Source: Rhodocyclales bacterium
GTDB lineage: Bacteria > Pseudomonadota > Gammaproteobacteria > Burkholderiales > Rhodocyclaceae
DNA length: 64,000 nt
NCBI GenBank assembly: GCA_016235765.1
Contig: JACRIZ010000009.1
Coordinates: 26,770-90,769, forward strand
Direction: 5' to 3'
Part shown: positions 1 through 8,205 of the stretch, piece after piece
How the letters are laid out: each line of letters starts with the position of its first letter
Numbering within the stretch: the stretch's first letter is position 1
The notes under the pieces: generated by a model
Seen by the model: the letters and a program-made list of their open reading frames with translations, nothing else
The model's database searches: none
What the model was told of the DNA's origin: nothing
Program-made: the position numbers and the translations under genes

Positions 1-1
1 A

Positions 2-55
2 TATGCTGATATACAATAATTTCAAGTCCACCAATTGAATGGACTTATCAGCATA
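2..55. repeat. Nested AT-rich palindrome
   Basis: Outer arms TATGCTGATA (2-11) and TATCAGCATA (46-55) are perfect inverted repeats. Inner arms AAGTCCA (24-30) and TGGACTT (40-46) form a second, nested inverted repeat. The stretch is much more AT-rich than its surroundings and lies 12 bp beyond the stop codon of the chelatase gene. It could be a two-stage hairpin, a mobile-element end or an operator. There is no long T-tract, so a simple intrinsic terminator is not clearly supported. Confidence 0.6.
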
Positions 56-67
56 GTACTGCCGAGA

Positions 68-427
68 CTAGGTGTTCAGGGCAAATCTTGCCATTGCGTC
101 AATGACTTCCTGTGCTTCGCCGACCGGCGAGGCCAGCGAAATCTCCAGGGCCGGATGACGATCCATGGCATTGGCCGCCAGTTGCGGCAGGTCCTTCAGG
201 ACGTGGCGTCCGGGACCGATGAAGATCGGCACTACGGAAATCGCGGTCACGCCCCGCTTGACCAGGCTTTCGATAGTCTCGTCGAGGCTGGGCCGGGTCA
301 ATTCGAGAAAGCCAAGTTCGACCACGGCGTCCGGCTGCTGGGCGGCCATGGCGTCGCGGATGCGTTCAAAGGGCCGGATGTACTCGGCGGTGCGGGAACC
401 GTGCCCGAAGAGGATGATGCCTTTCAA
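68..427 (-). CDS. CbiX/SirB-type chelatase domain protein
   Basis: This is a short (119 aa) protein of the sirohydrochlorin chelatase family. Members insert cobalt or iron into sirohydrochlorin during cobalamin or siroheme synthesis. The N-terminal FGHGSR motif carries the expected active-site histidine, and the length fits a single-domain CbiX-small protein. The chosen start is a TTG at 427, preceded at good spacing by AAGGAG. It overlaps the stop codon of the upstream MFS gene by four bases, so the two are probably translationally coupled. Upstream in-frame sequence is only the shifted frame of the MFS gene. The metal specificity cannot be read from sequence, and the gene is not next to other tetrapyrrole genes here. 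Confidence 0.82.
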   Translation of the reverse strand: MKGIILFGHGSRTAEYIRPFERIRDAMAAQQPDAVVELGFLELTRPSLDETIESLVKRGVTAISVVPIFIGPGRHVLKDLPQLAANAMDRHPALEISLASPVGEAQEVIDAMARFALNT

Positions 428-1704
428 GATACCAACTCCTTGTGGATGTTGCGGCAACGCGTTTCGCGGATACGCCAGGCCGCCGTCACCCCGAACCAGG
501 CCACCGCCGCCAGCAGCAGGAAGCCGAGCTTGAAGTCCGCGGGCGCGTAGAGCCGCACGCCATCCCGCATGGCCCCGTTCCACGACAAGTCCATGATCCA
601 GCCTACCGCCGGCTGCAGCAGCGCGCCGCCGAGGAAGCCACCGATGTTGGTCACCGAGGTCGACATGCCCGACAACTGCGGCGGATTCACTTCCTTGGCG
701 CAGGCCCAGGTGAGTGTGAATGCCGCGGTCGAAAGACCCATCAGCCCGAACAACAAGTAACTTACTGCCTGGGGCATGGTCATGCCGGTCAGCCAGACCA
801 ACCAGATCAGTCCGTATATGTGGGCGGCCACCAGCACCACAAGCTTGCGCCGTTGCAGGCGGTCCGACAAGCCGCCGATGAACAGGCAACCAATGGCGAA
901 GCCGGCGAAGTAGAGCGACAGATGCGACGAGGCCACCGCCCGCGTCATGCCATGCACCTGGGTAAGGTAGGGCGTTGCCCACAGGCCGGCGAATGCAAAG
1001 AAGCTGCCGGCGATGCCGAAGTTCACCGCCGCCGCCGGCCAGGTGTAGGGATTCTTCAGCACACTCAGCAGTCCGCTCAATACTACCGTGCGATCCACCG
1101 CGTGCCGATGGCTGCCCTCGCCCGCCTCGACCCGGTCGCGCACCAGCAGCCAGCATGCCGCCGCCAGTGCCAGCGAAACGATGCCGACGCCGACGAACAC
1201 GCCGCGCCAGCCGGCCGCCTGCGCCAGCCACGACAGCGGCGCGCCGGCCAGCACCGAACCAAGGTTGCCGACCAGCATGGACATGCCGACCACGGTGGCG
1301 AAGCGCCGCTCCTCGAACCAGACGGCGATGATCTTGAGCATGGCGATGAACACCACCGACACGCCGAGCCCGACCAGGGTGCGGCCTATCAGCGCAGCAT
1401 TGAGGCTGTCCGCCATGCCGAACAGCAGGCTGCCGCCCCCCGCCACCAGCCCGCCGAGAAACAGGATGCGGCGCGGCCCGAGCGTATCGACGAGGATGCC
1501 GGTCGGCACCTGCATGACCGTATAGACATAGAAATAGGTCGCCGCCAGCGCGCCCAGCGACGCCGCCGACGTCTGGAAGGCGGCGGCCAGATCCTGCGCG
1601 ATGCCGGCGGGCGCAAAGCGCTGGAAGAACGACAGCACATAGGCGGCCACCACCACCACCAGCATGACCAGGCGGCGGCGCTTGTGTTCGGGAGTGAATT
1701 CCAT
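424..1704 (-). CDS. MFS transporter
   Basis: The 426 aa product is a major facilitator superfamily permease of the inner membrane with about 12 hydrophobic segments. The N-terminal half has the usual MFS layout, including the GILVDTLGPRR loop between helices 2 and 3 (motif A position) and a GRTLVGLGVS helix 4. The substrate is unknown. Coupling to the CbiX-like gene (4-bp overlap) could suggest a metal or tetrapyrrole precursor, but that is inference only. The ATG at 1704 begins a hydrophilic stretch just before the first helix. Repeat copy 1742-1768 lies between this gene and the toxin remnant upstream. Confidence 0.85.
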   Translation of the reverse strand: MEFTPEHKRRRLVMLVVVVAAYVLSFFQRFAPAGIAQDLAAAFQTSAASLGALAATYFYVYTVMQVPTGILVDTLGPRRILFLGGLVAGGGSLLFGMADSLNAALIGRTLVGLGVSVVFIAMLKIIAVWFEERRFATVVGMSMLVGNLGSVLAGAPLSWLAQAAGWRGVFVGVGIVSLALAAACWLLVRDRVEAGEGSHRHAVDRTVVLSGLLSVLKNPYTWPAAAVNFGIAGSFFAFAGLWATPYLTQVHGMTRAVASSHLSLYFAGFAIGCLFIGGLSDRLQRRKLVVLVAAHIYGLIWLVWLTGMTMPQAVSYLLFGLMGLSTAAFTLTWACAKEVNPPQLSGMSTSVTNIGGFLGGALLQPAVGWIMDLSWNGAMRDGVRLYAPADFKLGFLLLAAVAWFGVTAAWRIRETRCRNIHKELVS

Positions 1705-1741
1705 GCCGGCAGTGTATCGCCTGGAGGCTTACGGCTGCCTG

Positions 1742-1768
1742 AGTGGCGTGCCGCCATGGCTGACTTTT
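1742..1768 (+). repeat. Dispersed GGCTGACT element, copy 1
   Basis: The copy is AGTGGCGTGCCGCCAT followed by GGCTGACTTTT. Its hairpin arms GTGGCG/CGCCAT differ at one position from a perfect stem. It starts 10 bp past the stop codon of the truncated ParE-like gene when read on the minus strand, in the same relative orientation as most other copies. Confidence 0.8.
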
Positions 1769-1777
1769 GCCAGTCGC

Positions 1778-1915
1778 CTACTTGAGCAGCCCGAGCCGCA
1801 TCAGTTGGCGCAACTTGCGCTTGAATGCAGTACCCAAGTCAGGCGATATCGCCGCATAGTAGTCGGTGGCGTCGCGGATTTCCTCGCGCGCCACGGCGAG
1901 ATAGCGAACCTTCAC
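1778..1915 (-). pseudogene. Truncated ParE/RelE-family toxin
   Basis: The product has 45 residues and begins VKVRYLAVAREEIRDATDYY, the usual start of ParE-type toxins (beta strand plus an E-x-x-D-A-x-x-Y-Y helix). Family members are about 90-100 aa, so the C-terminal half with the beta-sheet core and usual catalytic or binding residues is missing. The GTG start at 1915 overlaps the antitoxin stop codon (GTGA), the normal arrangement for this module. The sequence ends in a basic tail (KRKLRQLMRLGLLK) not typical of the family. Repeat copy 1 lies 10 bp downstream. The gene is probably inactive, although a genuine short variant cannot be excluded. Confidence 0.62.
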
Positions 1916-2133
1916 GACCGGTCGAGGTCGCCGAACACTTCGCTTTCATCAACGGCCGCCAACTCGCCACGGTGGTAAGCGGCCAAGCGATCCTGCGCCT
2001 CCGTCGCCCAGGCTGCGGAGATTTCCGGGTCCGGCTTGTCCAGCGTCGCCAGAATGGTCTCGACCAATTCCAGACGATCGCTCGGGGGCAACTTGGCGGC
2101 CAGCGAGGCCAGTTCTGCTGCGGCATGGGTCAT
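1912..2133 (-). CDS. Addiction-module antitoxin (TIGR02574-like)
   Basis: The 73 aa protein has the pattern of the 'putative addiction module component' family: an acidic helical chain with LPPSDRLELVETILATLD and AAWATEAQDRLAAYHRGEL. Such proteins neutralise a co-encoded ParE/RelE-type toxin and usually repress their own operon. It starts at ATG 2133 with an upstream purine-rich site and overlaps the toxin remnant by four bases. Because the toxin looks truncated, this may be a solitary or decaying antitoxin. The second ParE-family pair, at 6.3-6.8 kb, has a different (ribbon-helix-helix) antitoxin. Confidence 0.75.
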   Translation of the reverse strand: MTHAAAELASLAAKLPPSDRLELVETILATLDKPDPEISAAWATEAQDRLAAYHRGELAAVDESEVFGDLDRS

Positions 2134-2183
2134 TTCATTCTCCTGTTCATCTTTAGCCTTACCCCATCCGCCGTCCGCCTTCC

Positions 2184-2210
2184 AGTGGCGTACCGCGACG
2201 GCTGACTATT
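2184..2210 (+). repeat. Dispersed GGCTGACT element, copy 2 (diverged)
   Basis: AGTGGCGTACCGCGAC is followed by GGCTGACTATT. On the minus strand the element supplies the TAG stop codon of the small membrane peptide at 2206-2298. Confidence 0.65.
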
Positions 2211-2298
2211 GGCGAAACGCCGCGATCAGCATTGCAGCCGCCGACCCAAGCACGATCAGCGAAATCAGCGTAGCGACAAACGCCTTGATGAACCTCAT
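2206..2298 (-). CDS. Possible 30-aa single-pass membrane peptide
   Basis: The ATG at 2298 overlaps the stop of the restriction-modification gene (ATGA). The frame encodes 30 residues: a short basic N-terminus (MRFIKAF), one hydrophobic helix rich in Ala, Leu, Ile and Val, and a C-terminal Arg-Gln. The stop codon lies inside repeat copy 2. Coupling and the membrane-helix composition favour a real peptide, but nothing identifies a function and the frame could be fortuitous. Confidence 0.35.
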   Translation of the reverse strand: MRFIKAFVATLISLIVLGSAAAMLIAAFRQ

Positions 2299-5200
2299 GC
2301 TCCCATCCAGCGGCCGTCATCCAGTTTGCGAGCGCGACCGAGGGTGGCGAGCGTGGCGAGGAGTTCGGGCAGACGGGCTTTCCATTTGCCCTTGCCGCTG
2401 AAATGGGTGGCGAGATCGTCTTGCGATTGCGGTGTCTGGCCCAGGACAGCGGCGAGTGCGGCCATCTGGTCGGGCAGCGTTTGCGGCCAGGGTGCTTTGC
2501 CCTTGGCGGCTGGTGCTGGTGACGGAGGAGCCTCCGCCTCTTCCGCAGCAAACAGCGCCGAGTTCTCCTGGACGGGCACCTCGACGCCACGTGGATTCTG
2601 AAAGGCCGGCCGCAGCCAGCGAACGTGGCCTTGCGCTTCTTCGGCAACGCGCTCGGCGTTGAGCGCGACAAGGCGTTCGAGGATTTGCTCGTCGGAGGGT
2701 GTGTCGTGCCAGCCGTAGGCATCGAGCACGGCGGCGTCAAGTTCGTCGTGCAGGGATTTCAGCACCGCGACGAGGCCCTTGTCATGGATGGCCTTCTCCT
2801 TCGCCGTCAGTGGCGTGTCGCCACGGCTGACTTTTTCCCGGACGTTGTACAGGCCGGTCAGCGTCAGGTCTTCATGCTCGGCCAGCACGCGCTTGCGATG
2901 CCCGTCGATCTGCTCGGCGAGGTCGGCGATGCGGGATTGTTGGTCGGGGGTTGCGGCGGGGAAGGGGAAGGTCTCAAAGCAGCGAGATTTGTTGTAGCGC
3001 GGATCATTGCCGACGCCGAGCCGCCCACCGGCAGCCAGCGCCCACACGACATGCACGCGCGAAGACAGCACGCCGAGCGAATGGCCGTCATCGAGCGCGA
3101 CGCAAACCAGCATGTTGTCCGGCGCAATCGCAGCGTCGAGGAACTGGAAGACGCGGTGCTTGGCCGTCTCGACCGTGGCGATGTAGCGCGATAGCCCAAA
3201 CAACTGCTTGCGCAACTTCGGATTCGGCTCACCAAACAGCCACCAGTTTCGCTTACGCACTTCACGGTTGTTGTGGTCGCGCTCCGGCTTCACGCGCTCC
3301 AGTACCCATTGATAGGTGGCTGGCCAACGGCGACGCACGTCATCGGAGTCGAAGCCATACAGGTCAATGACGCTTACGCCGCGCGGTCGCTCGGTGAGGT
3401 CGCGGCCGTTGCGATAGTCTTTGATGGGAGCCTCAGATTCAAGCGTTCCCCTCTCATCAGGCTTGACGATGAAACCAGCGCCAAACAAACAAAACCCACG
3501 ATTGCTCAACTCCGCGTTTGCCCCCAACGCTTGTGCCGCAGCAACGTTGGCGCCTACGGCAAGGTCGGCATGCAAGATGCCGACGCGCTCGGCGAGTTCG
3601 ACATCCAGCCCTTCGCCCTTGCCTTCGCGCTCTGCAACCACATCGACCCGCCGCCCTTCGCCCGCACCGGGCGCGACGACGGTCATGGCGATGCGCACGG
3701 CGGCGCCGTCGGCGCTATCCACCCATGGGTGATCGGGAATGGCGAAGTCGAGATGCAGGCCGGTGTCGAGCGCGCCTTGGACGACGCGGCGGTTGAAGGT
3801 CTGACGCAGGCTGTTGGTGGTGATGAAGCCGAAGCGCGAGAGCTTGCCCTGAGCGACCAGTTGCGAAGCGTGGTGCCACCAAAACATGACGAAGTCGGCG
3901 GAGTCTGGCACCTTCTGCCACGCACCGCGCAGCGCATCGACATAACCATCGCCAAGGGCGGCGCGCATGGTCGACGCGCCAATGAACGGCGGATTGCCGA
4001 CGACGACGTCGGCTTCCGGCCATTCAGCGGCGCGGGGGTTGTTGTAGCGCTCCAGCGGCAGGCGCGCGGTTTCGTCCGGCACGTCCTCTCCCGTGACCGG
4101 GTGCTTCTTCATCGTCCGGCCGTCCCAGCGGGTGACGGGCTTGCCCTGCTCGTCCATGACGAAATCGACGCTGTCGTAGGCGAGCACGGCGTCGCGGCAT
4201 TCGATGTTCTTGAAGTCCTTGAGCACGGGCTGCGGTGGCAGGCCGCTGCCCTGGGTGCGGAAGTGCCATTGCAGGTAGCCGATCCACAGCACGAGTTCGG
4301 CAATCGCCGCCGCGCGCGGGTTGATTTCGAGGCCGAGGAACTGGTGCGGGTCGACGGTGAGGCCTTCGGCTTCGAGCAGGGTCTGGCTCTCGCCGAGGTC
4401 GTGCAGCTGGTTGAGCACTTCGCCTTCGAGGCGCTTCAGGTGTTCCAGCGACACATAGAGGAAGTTGCCGCTGCCGCAGGCGGGGTCGAGCACGCGCAAG
4501 GAACACAGGCGATGATGGAAACCTCGCAGTTCAGCGACGGCTTCCTTGTGCTTGCCTTCGTTGGCGAGCAACACGGCGGCGCCTTGCACGTAGGCCCAGG
4601 CGCTGCGCAGCGGTTCGACGACGGTGGGCTGGACGAGTCGATCCACATAGGCGCGCGGCGTGTAGTGCGCGCCGAGGGCGTGGCGCTCCCGCGGGTCGAG
4701 CGCGCGTTCGAGGAGGGTGCCGAAGATGGCGGGTTCGACCTGCGTCCAGTCGGCCTTCGCGGCTTCGATCAAGAGGCCGATCTGCGGCTTGGTGAGCGGC
4801 AACACTTCCGGCTGCTTGAACAGCTTGCCGTTGAAGCGCGGCAGCACCTGGCGCAGCACGACGGAGAAGCCGCCGGTGTCCATTTCCTTCCAGAGCGCGG
4901 AAAGCAGCGGCACGAACTGGCCGGGGTCGTCGCGCAGCGACTTGAGCAGTTCGGTGAAGCTGCCTTTCGGGATGAGCTGCACGTCCTCGGCGAACATGCT
5001 GAACAGGCAGCGGCTGAGGAAGCCGGCAACGGTTTCGGCGGCGTGGCCCGAGGCTTCGAGCGACTTGGCGACTTCGGCGAGGTGGGCGGCAATCTCGCGG
5101 GTGACCTTGGCGGATTGCCTGGTCGGGTCGAGCGAGAGCGGATCGAGCCAGACGGCGCGCAGGCGGGCGCGCACGGCCTCGTCGCGCAGGTCGGTGAGCC

Positions 5201-5678
5201 GCAACCGGTGCGAGCGCGGATCGGGATATGGAACGTAGGTGGCGCCGGTGCGGGTGAATTCGGCGTACAGCTCGATGACGTTGCCGACATCGACCACGAC
5301 CAGGAACGGCGGCCTGCCCTCCTCGGCCGGCAGCGCGCGGGCGTAGCCCTCGGCCTGGCTCCGGGCGCGCAGCAGGGCGTCGTCGAAGCCCTTGCTTGGC
5401 GTATCACCACGACTGACTTTGATCTTCTTGGCTTCGAGGACGAAAGCACCGCGCCGGTAACAGTCGATGCGCCCGGCGCTGCTGTCGCCATCGCCCCAAC
5501 GAAAGGTGACGGGCCGCTCGAACATGTAGTCCTGCTCGGGCGTCGGGTGCGGCGTTTCGACTTCAAGGAGATGGCAGAGGTCGATGACGAAGCTCTGCGC
5601 GGTGGCCAGCTCGGAGGCTGTCACGCCCTGCCAGCGGGCGATGAAGGTTTCGGCGGCGGCAGGAGACGTGGTCGTCAT
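2295..5678 (-). CDS. MmeI-like (type IIL/IIG) restriction-modification enzyme
   Basis: This 1127 aa chain combines nuclease, methyltransferase and target recognition in one protein. Near the N-terminus, D72 followed by nine residues and E82-A-K84 matches the D-X9-E-X-K nuclease motif known from MmeI. The adenine methyltransferase core follows: DPACGSGNF (motif I, near residue 396) and NPPFIG (motif IV, NPPF type, near 561). A helical linker lies before the core and a presumed target-recognition region after it. The family norm is about 920-1000 aa, so this one is long; part of the excess is a Pro/Ala-rich linker and basic C-terminal tail. Two in-frame copies of the dispersed element encode KVSRGDTP, at residues 87-94 just after the nuclease motif and near 948. 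The recognition site cannot be predicted. No separate specificity or restriction subunit is needed or present. Confidence 0.85.
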   Translation of the reverse strand: MTTTSPAAAETFIARWQGVTASELATAQSFVIDLCHLLEVETPHPTPEQDYMFERPVTFRWGDGDSSAGRIDCYRRGAFVLEAKKIKVSRGDTPSKGFDDALLRARSQAEGYARALPAEEGRPPFLVVVDVGNVIELYAEFTRTGATYVPYPDPRSHRLRLTDLRDEAVRARLRAVWLDPLSLDPTRQSAKVTREIAAHLAEVAKSLEASGHAAETVAGFLSRCLFSMFAEDVQLIPKGSFTELLKSLRDDPGQFVPLLSALWKEMDTGGFSVVLRQVLPRFNGKLFKQPEVLPLTKPQIGLLIEAAKADWTQVEPAIFGTLLERALDPRERHALGAHYTPRAYVDRLVQPTVVEPLRSAWAYVQGAAVLLANEGKHKEAVAELRGFHHRLCSLRVLDPACGSGNFLYVSLEHLKRLEGEVLNQLHDLGESQTLLEAEGLTVDPHQFLGLEINPRAAAIAELVLWIGYLQWHFRTQGSGLPPQPVLKDFKNIECRDAVLAYDSVDFVMDEQGKPVTRWDGRTMKKHPVTGEDVPDETARLPLERYNNPRAAEWPEADVVVGNPPFIGASTMRAALGDGYVDALRGAWQKVPDSADFVMFWWHHASQLVAQGKLSRFGFITTNSLRQTFNRRVVQGALDTGLHLDFAIPDHPWVDSADGAAVRIAMTVVAPGAGEGRRVDVVAEREGKGEGLDVELAERVGILHADLAVGANVAAAQALGANAELSNRGFCLFGAGFIVKPDERGTLESEAPIKDYRNGRDLTERPRGVSVIDLYGFDSDDVRRRWPATYQWVLERVKPERDHNNREVRKRNWWLFGEPNPKLRKQLFGLSRYIATVETAKHRVFQFLDAAIAPDNMLVCVALDDGHSLGVLSSRVHVVWALAAGGRLGVGNDPRYNKSRCFETFPFPAATPDQQSRIADLAEQIDGHRKRVLAEHEDLTLTGLYNVREKVSRGDTPLTAKEKAIHDKGLVAVLKSLHDELDAAVLDAYGWHDTPSDEQILERLVALNAERVAEEAQGHVRWLRPAFQNPRGVEVPVQENSALFAAEEAEAPPSPAPAAKGKAPWPQTLPDQMAALAAVLGQTPQSQDDLATHFSGKGKWKARLPELLATLATLGRARKLDDGRWMGA
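2809..2836 (+). repeat. Dispersed GGCTGACT element, copy 3 (in frame in R-M gene)
   Basis: This copy has perfect GTGGCG/CGCCAC arms around TGT, followed by GGCTGACTTTTT. On the minus strand it is read as KVSRGDTP within the MmeI-like enzyme near residue 948, between LYNVRE and LTAKEK. Confidence 0.85.
5396..5420 (+). repeat. Dispersed GGCTGACT element, copy 4 (in frame in R-M gene)
   Basis: TTGGCGTATCACCAC is followed by GACTGACTTT. It is read on the minus strand as KVSRGDTP at residues 87-94 of the MmeI-like enzyme, directly after the EAKK nuclease motif. Confidence 0.75.
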
Positions 5679-5708
5679 GCTATCGGGCTGGAGTCGCGAC
5701 GGGCAATG

Positions 5709-6161
5709 TTACCGCAAGGCCGAAGGTGAAATGCCAAACGCGCGTTGCGAGGACTCGCACCAAGTGATGGCCGGAAGGCCGTCGGCAAGCTCGAAGCCGC
5801 ACCTGGCCACGGCATCGCCGTCGGGACCGATCAGGAAATGGATCGCCGATGGCAGCGGCCAGCTTCTTCCGTTCGCACGGGCCAGTGCCTGTCTTTCCTC
5901 AAGGCGCGAAAGAATGCGTCGTCGCAGCAGGTTGAGCCGAAGTCGGGTTCCGAACCGCGGACACGTTGCTTCGTCCAGCGGCGCCGATATATCCACCAAG
6001 GTCCATCCGAGCGCGTCCGTCGGCCAGCCGCCACGAATGTCCTCGCCAATGTCCCTGTAAAGCCACGCCAACCCGATGGCGGCGTCGCGCAGCAGATGGC
6101 GCACGCGCTTGAAGGGCGGAATGGCGCTTCTGTCGGCGGTGGTTCCAGTCGGAATTTTCAA
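5709..6161 (-). CDS. Hypothetical protein
   Basis: An open frame of 150 codons lies 30 bp upstream of the restriction-modification gene on the same strand. The composition is protein-like: a helical N-terminal half with Trp-rich segments (AIGLAWLYRDIGEDIRGGW), an Arg/Leu-rich middle and a C-terminal FLIGPDGDAVARCGFEL segment. There is no signal peptide or clear membrane helix. The likely start is TTG 6161, with GGAG about 11 bases upstream, so the start is uncertain. I do not recognise a family. Its position suggests an accessory gene of the restriction-modification locus, but that is inference from location alone. Confidence 0.5.
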   Translation of the reverse strand: MKIPTGTTADRSAIPPFKRVRHLLRDAAIGLAWLYRDIGEDIRGGWPTDALGWTLVDISAPLDEATCPRFGTRLRLNLLRRRILSRLEERQALARANGRSWPLPSAIHFLIGPDGDAVARCGFELADGLPAITWCESSQRAFGISPSALR

Positions 6162-6262
6162 GGCAGCGCCATCTCCACGAAGAGCGGAACGATGGCAGGC
6201 TACTATCGGGCAGGCTCACCAAGTGCGCCCGATGGCGTGCCCGCCAGCAGCCGGGTAGGCAC

Positions 6263-6553
6263 TCATTCGTCGAATCGCTTTGGCCACTTTCGCGCGGTAT
6301 GGAAGACGCGCAGGATTTCGACGTTCTCTTCGCGCACGCGATACGGCAGGATGTAGCGAAAGCGCGTAATCACCAACTCGCGTGTGCCCGGCACCCGGCC
6401 AGGACGTCCCATATGCGGTTGGTCGGCCAGTTGCGCGGCGCTTGCCAGTACGTGCCGCACCAGTTCTGCCGCGCTTGTCGGGCTATCTTGGGCGACATAT
6501 GCTGCCTCGTCATCGAGATTCTCAAGCGCCCGGCGCAGCCACCTGACACGCAT
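6263..6553 (-). CDS. ParE/RelE-family toxin
   Basis: The 96 aa protein starts MRVRWLRRALENLDDEAAYVA, followed by a LVRHVLASAAQLADQPHMGRPG segment, TRELVITRFRYILPYRV and EILRVFHTARKWP. This matches the full ParE/RelE fold: an N-terminal helical hairpin and a C-terminal sheet ending in the 'HxxR-x-W' signature. Such toxins act on gyrase or on ribosome-bound mRNA; which one cannot be told here. It starts three bases after the antitoxin stop codon, so the two are co-translated. Unlike the copy at 1.8 kb, this toxin is full length. Confidence 0.87.
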   Translation of the reverse strand: MRVRWLRRALENLDDEAAYVAQDSPTSAAELVRHVLASAAQLADQPHMGRPGRVPGTRELVITRFRYILPYRVREENVEILRVFHTARKWPKRFDE

Positions 6554-6556
6554 GAA

Positions 6557-6793
6557 TCAGGCCGCGTACTTTTCGACCACGGCGGCGACCTCGGCGTCCG
6601 ACGCGAAATCGCCCGCGTCGGCTTCCTTCAGCGCCTGAGCGATTTCACCGACCTGCCACGCTTCGAGATCGAGGTACTGCTTGATCGCCTCGCCGGCCAG
6701 CCAGGACTTGGAGCGGTGCGTCGCGTAAGCCAGTTTGTCGAGTTGCTGCTTGACGTCGACTGGAACGCGCAAGGTCAGGATGGTGGTATCCAT
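6557..6793 (-). CDS. Ribbon-helix-helix antitoxin (ParD/CopG type)
   Basis: The 78 aa protein begins MDTTILTLRVPVDVKQQLDK, a typical beta-strand plus helix of an RHH DNA-binding domain. HRSKSWLAGEAIKQYLDLE follows, then an acidic toxin-binding tail. The chosen start is ATG 6793, with GGAG seven bases upstream; an in-frame start at 6835 would add an uncharacteristic Cys/Trp-rich extension. It precedes and is co-translated with the ParE-like toxin. RHH antitoxins normally bind their own promoter as dimers, so autoregulation is expected. Confidence 0.87.
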   Translation of the reverse strand: MDTTILTLRVPVDVKQQLDKLAYATHRSKSWLAGEAIKQYLDLEAWQVGEIAQALKEADAGDFASDAEVAAVVEKYAA

Positions 6794-6837
6794 ATCGCAT
6801 CTCCAATGCGGTTGTATACATTCGCATCGTAACACGG

Positions 6838-6862
6838 AGGCGTGCCGCCGCGGCTGACTTTT
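6838..6862 (+). repeat. Dispersed GGCTGACT element, copy 5
   Basis: AGGCGTGCCGCCGC is followed by GGCTGACTTTT. Read on the minus strand, it begins inside the TAA stop codon of the CPA2 antiporter. Confidence 0.8.
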
Positions 6863-8204
6863 ACTCAGCCTTGTGGCGCAGCAGCCAGGTGAGCACAGGC
6901 GGCGTGATCAAGGTGGTCAGGATGACCATGATCACCACCACCGAGAACATGGTCTCGGACATGACACCGAGCTGCTTGCCGACCATGGCGAAGATGAGGC
7001 CGACTTCGCCGCGCGGCACCATGCCCCAGCCGACCACCCATTTGCCGGCATCGCCGGCAAAGACGCCCGCCGCCAGCTTGCCGACCACCGCTGCCGCCGT
7101 GATGCCCAGCGCGATGGCGACGACCGTCGGGTCGGCCAGCGTGGTCAGGTCGACCTGCATGCCGGTGAGGACGAAGAAGACCGGGACGAAGAAGTAGCCG
7201 ATCGGCTCGATCATGTGCTCGTGCTGGTGGCCGCTGTGCTTGCCGAGGATGGGCGCCAGCCGGTCGACCAGGCCGCGACCTTCCGGCTCGCGCAGCAGCT
7301 TCTCGATCTCGCGCACGATGCCGGGCATCTGGAAGTCGCGCAGGAACAAGGGCTCGAACAGCAGGCCGGCGGCAAAGGCGCCGATGATGGGCGCGAGGCC
7401 CATGGCGTGTGCCAGCCAGGCGAGGAACAGGCCGGTGGCCAGCACCTGGGCAAAGAGCATCGACGGGCCGGCATCGAGCTTGGCCAGCCAGCGGCTGGAA
7501 TGCGGCGCAATCCAGCGGCCGAGCCAGATGCTGCCGCCGAGGAAGAGAACACTCTTGCCGATAATCCAGGTCACTTCGCCGGTGCTTATCTCGCCCACCT
7601 GGACGAGGCTGGAGACGACGGCGAGGATGACCAGGCCGAGCACGTCGTCGATCACCGCCGCACCGAGCACAATGCGGGCAGCCGGCGTGCCGAGCCTGCC
7701 GAGGTCGCGAAAGACGCGGCCGGTGATGCCGACCGAGGTCGCAGAGAGCGTGGCACCGAGGAAGAGGTAGGCGTTGGTGTCGAGCCCGGGCAGCAGCCAC
7801 GGCCCGACCACGAAGGCACCGAGCACGAAGGGCGCGACGATGCCGAAGGTACCGACGGCGGCAGCCCGGCCGCCGACCTTGAGCAGGTCCGCCAGGCGCG
7901 TTTCCAGCCCGATCTGCAGCAGCAGGATGATGACGCCGAGTTCCGCCATGAAGGCAATGATCGGATCGCGCGGAATGTCCTCGAAGTAATGGAGACCGAA
8001 CAGGCCGAGGTTGCCGAGCGCGACACCGAGCAGCAGTTCGCCGAGCACGGCCGGGAAACCGATGCGCTGGGCGAGCGGCGCAAACATGCGCGCACTCATG
8101 AGGATCAGCGCCAGCCAGAGCAGGTTCTCGCCGACGACGCCTGAACCGGCTGCCCAGGCCGGTACGGCGATCAGGCTGAGGACGAGGGCGGGCGCAATGC
8201 GCAC
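6861..8204 (-). CDS. CPA2-family cation:proton antiporter
   Basis: The roughly 447 aa inner-membrane protein has about 12-13 hydrophobic segments and resembles NapA/KefB-type exchangers. It carries the paired aspartates in VIDDVLGL that bind the transported cation in this family, and a conserved basic residue in the GMVPRGEVGL helix. It lacks a C-terminal RCK/TrkA domain. The likely start is GTG 8204, which gives a signal-like first helix (VRIAPALVLSLIAVPAWA). This start lies just inside the end of the carbonic anhydrase gene's neighbourhood, after its stop; a TTG at 8214 is an alternative. It follows the carbonic anhydrase gene, suggesting a link between proton/bicarbonate balance and cation exchange. 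An NhaR-type regulator lies upstream of the same gene set. Confidence 0.85.
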   Translation of the reverse strand: MRIAPALVLSLIAVPAWAAGSGVVGENLLWLALILMSARMFAPLAQRIGFPAVLGELLLGVALGNLGLFGLHYFEDIPRDPIIAFMAELGVIILLLQIGLETRLADLLKVGGRAAAVGTFGIVAPFVLGAFVVGPWLLPGLDTNAYLFLGATLSATSVGITGRVFRDLGRLGTPAARIVLGAAVIDDVLGLVILAVVSSLVQVGEISTGEVTWIIGKSVLFLGGSIWLGRWIAPHSSRWLAKLDAGPSMLFAQVLATGLFLAWLAHAMGLAPIIGAFAAGLLFEPLFLRDFQMPGIVREIEKLLREPEGRGLVDRLAPILGKHSGHQHEHMIEPIGYFFVPVFFVLTGMQVDLTTLADPTVVAIALGITAAAVVGKLAAGVFAGDAGKWVVGWGMVPRGEVGLIFAMVGKQLGVMSETMFSVVVIMVILTTLITPPVLTWLLRHKAE

Positions 8205-8205
8205 G

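Noticed and set aside
3273..5729. 818-codon open frame on the plus strand
   Set aside because: It lies opposite the MmeI-like gene, whose motifs are intact. The frame is a product of high GC and has no recognisable protein features.
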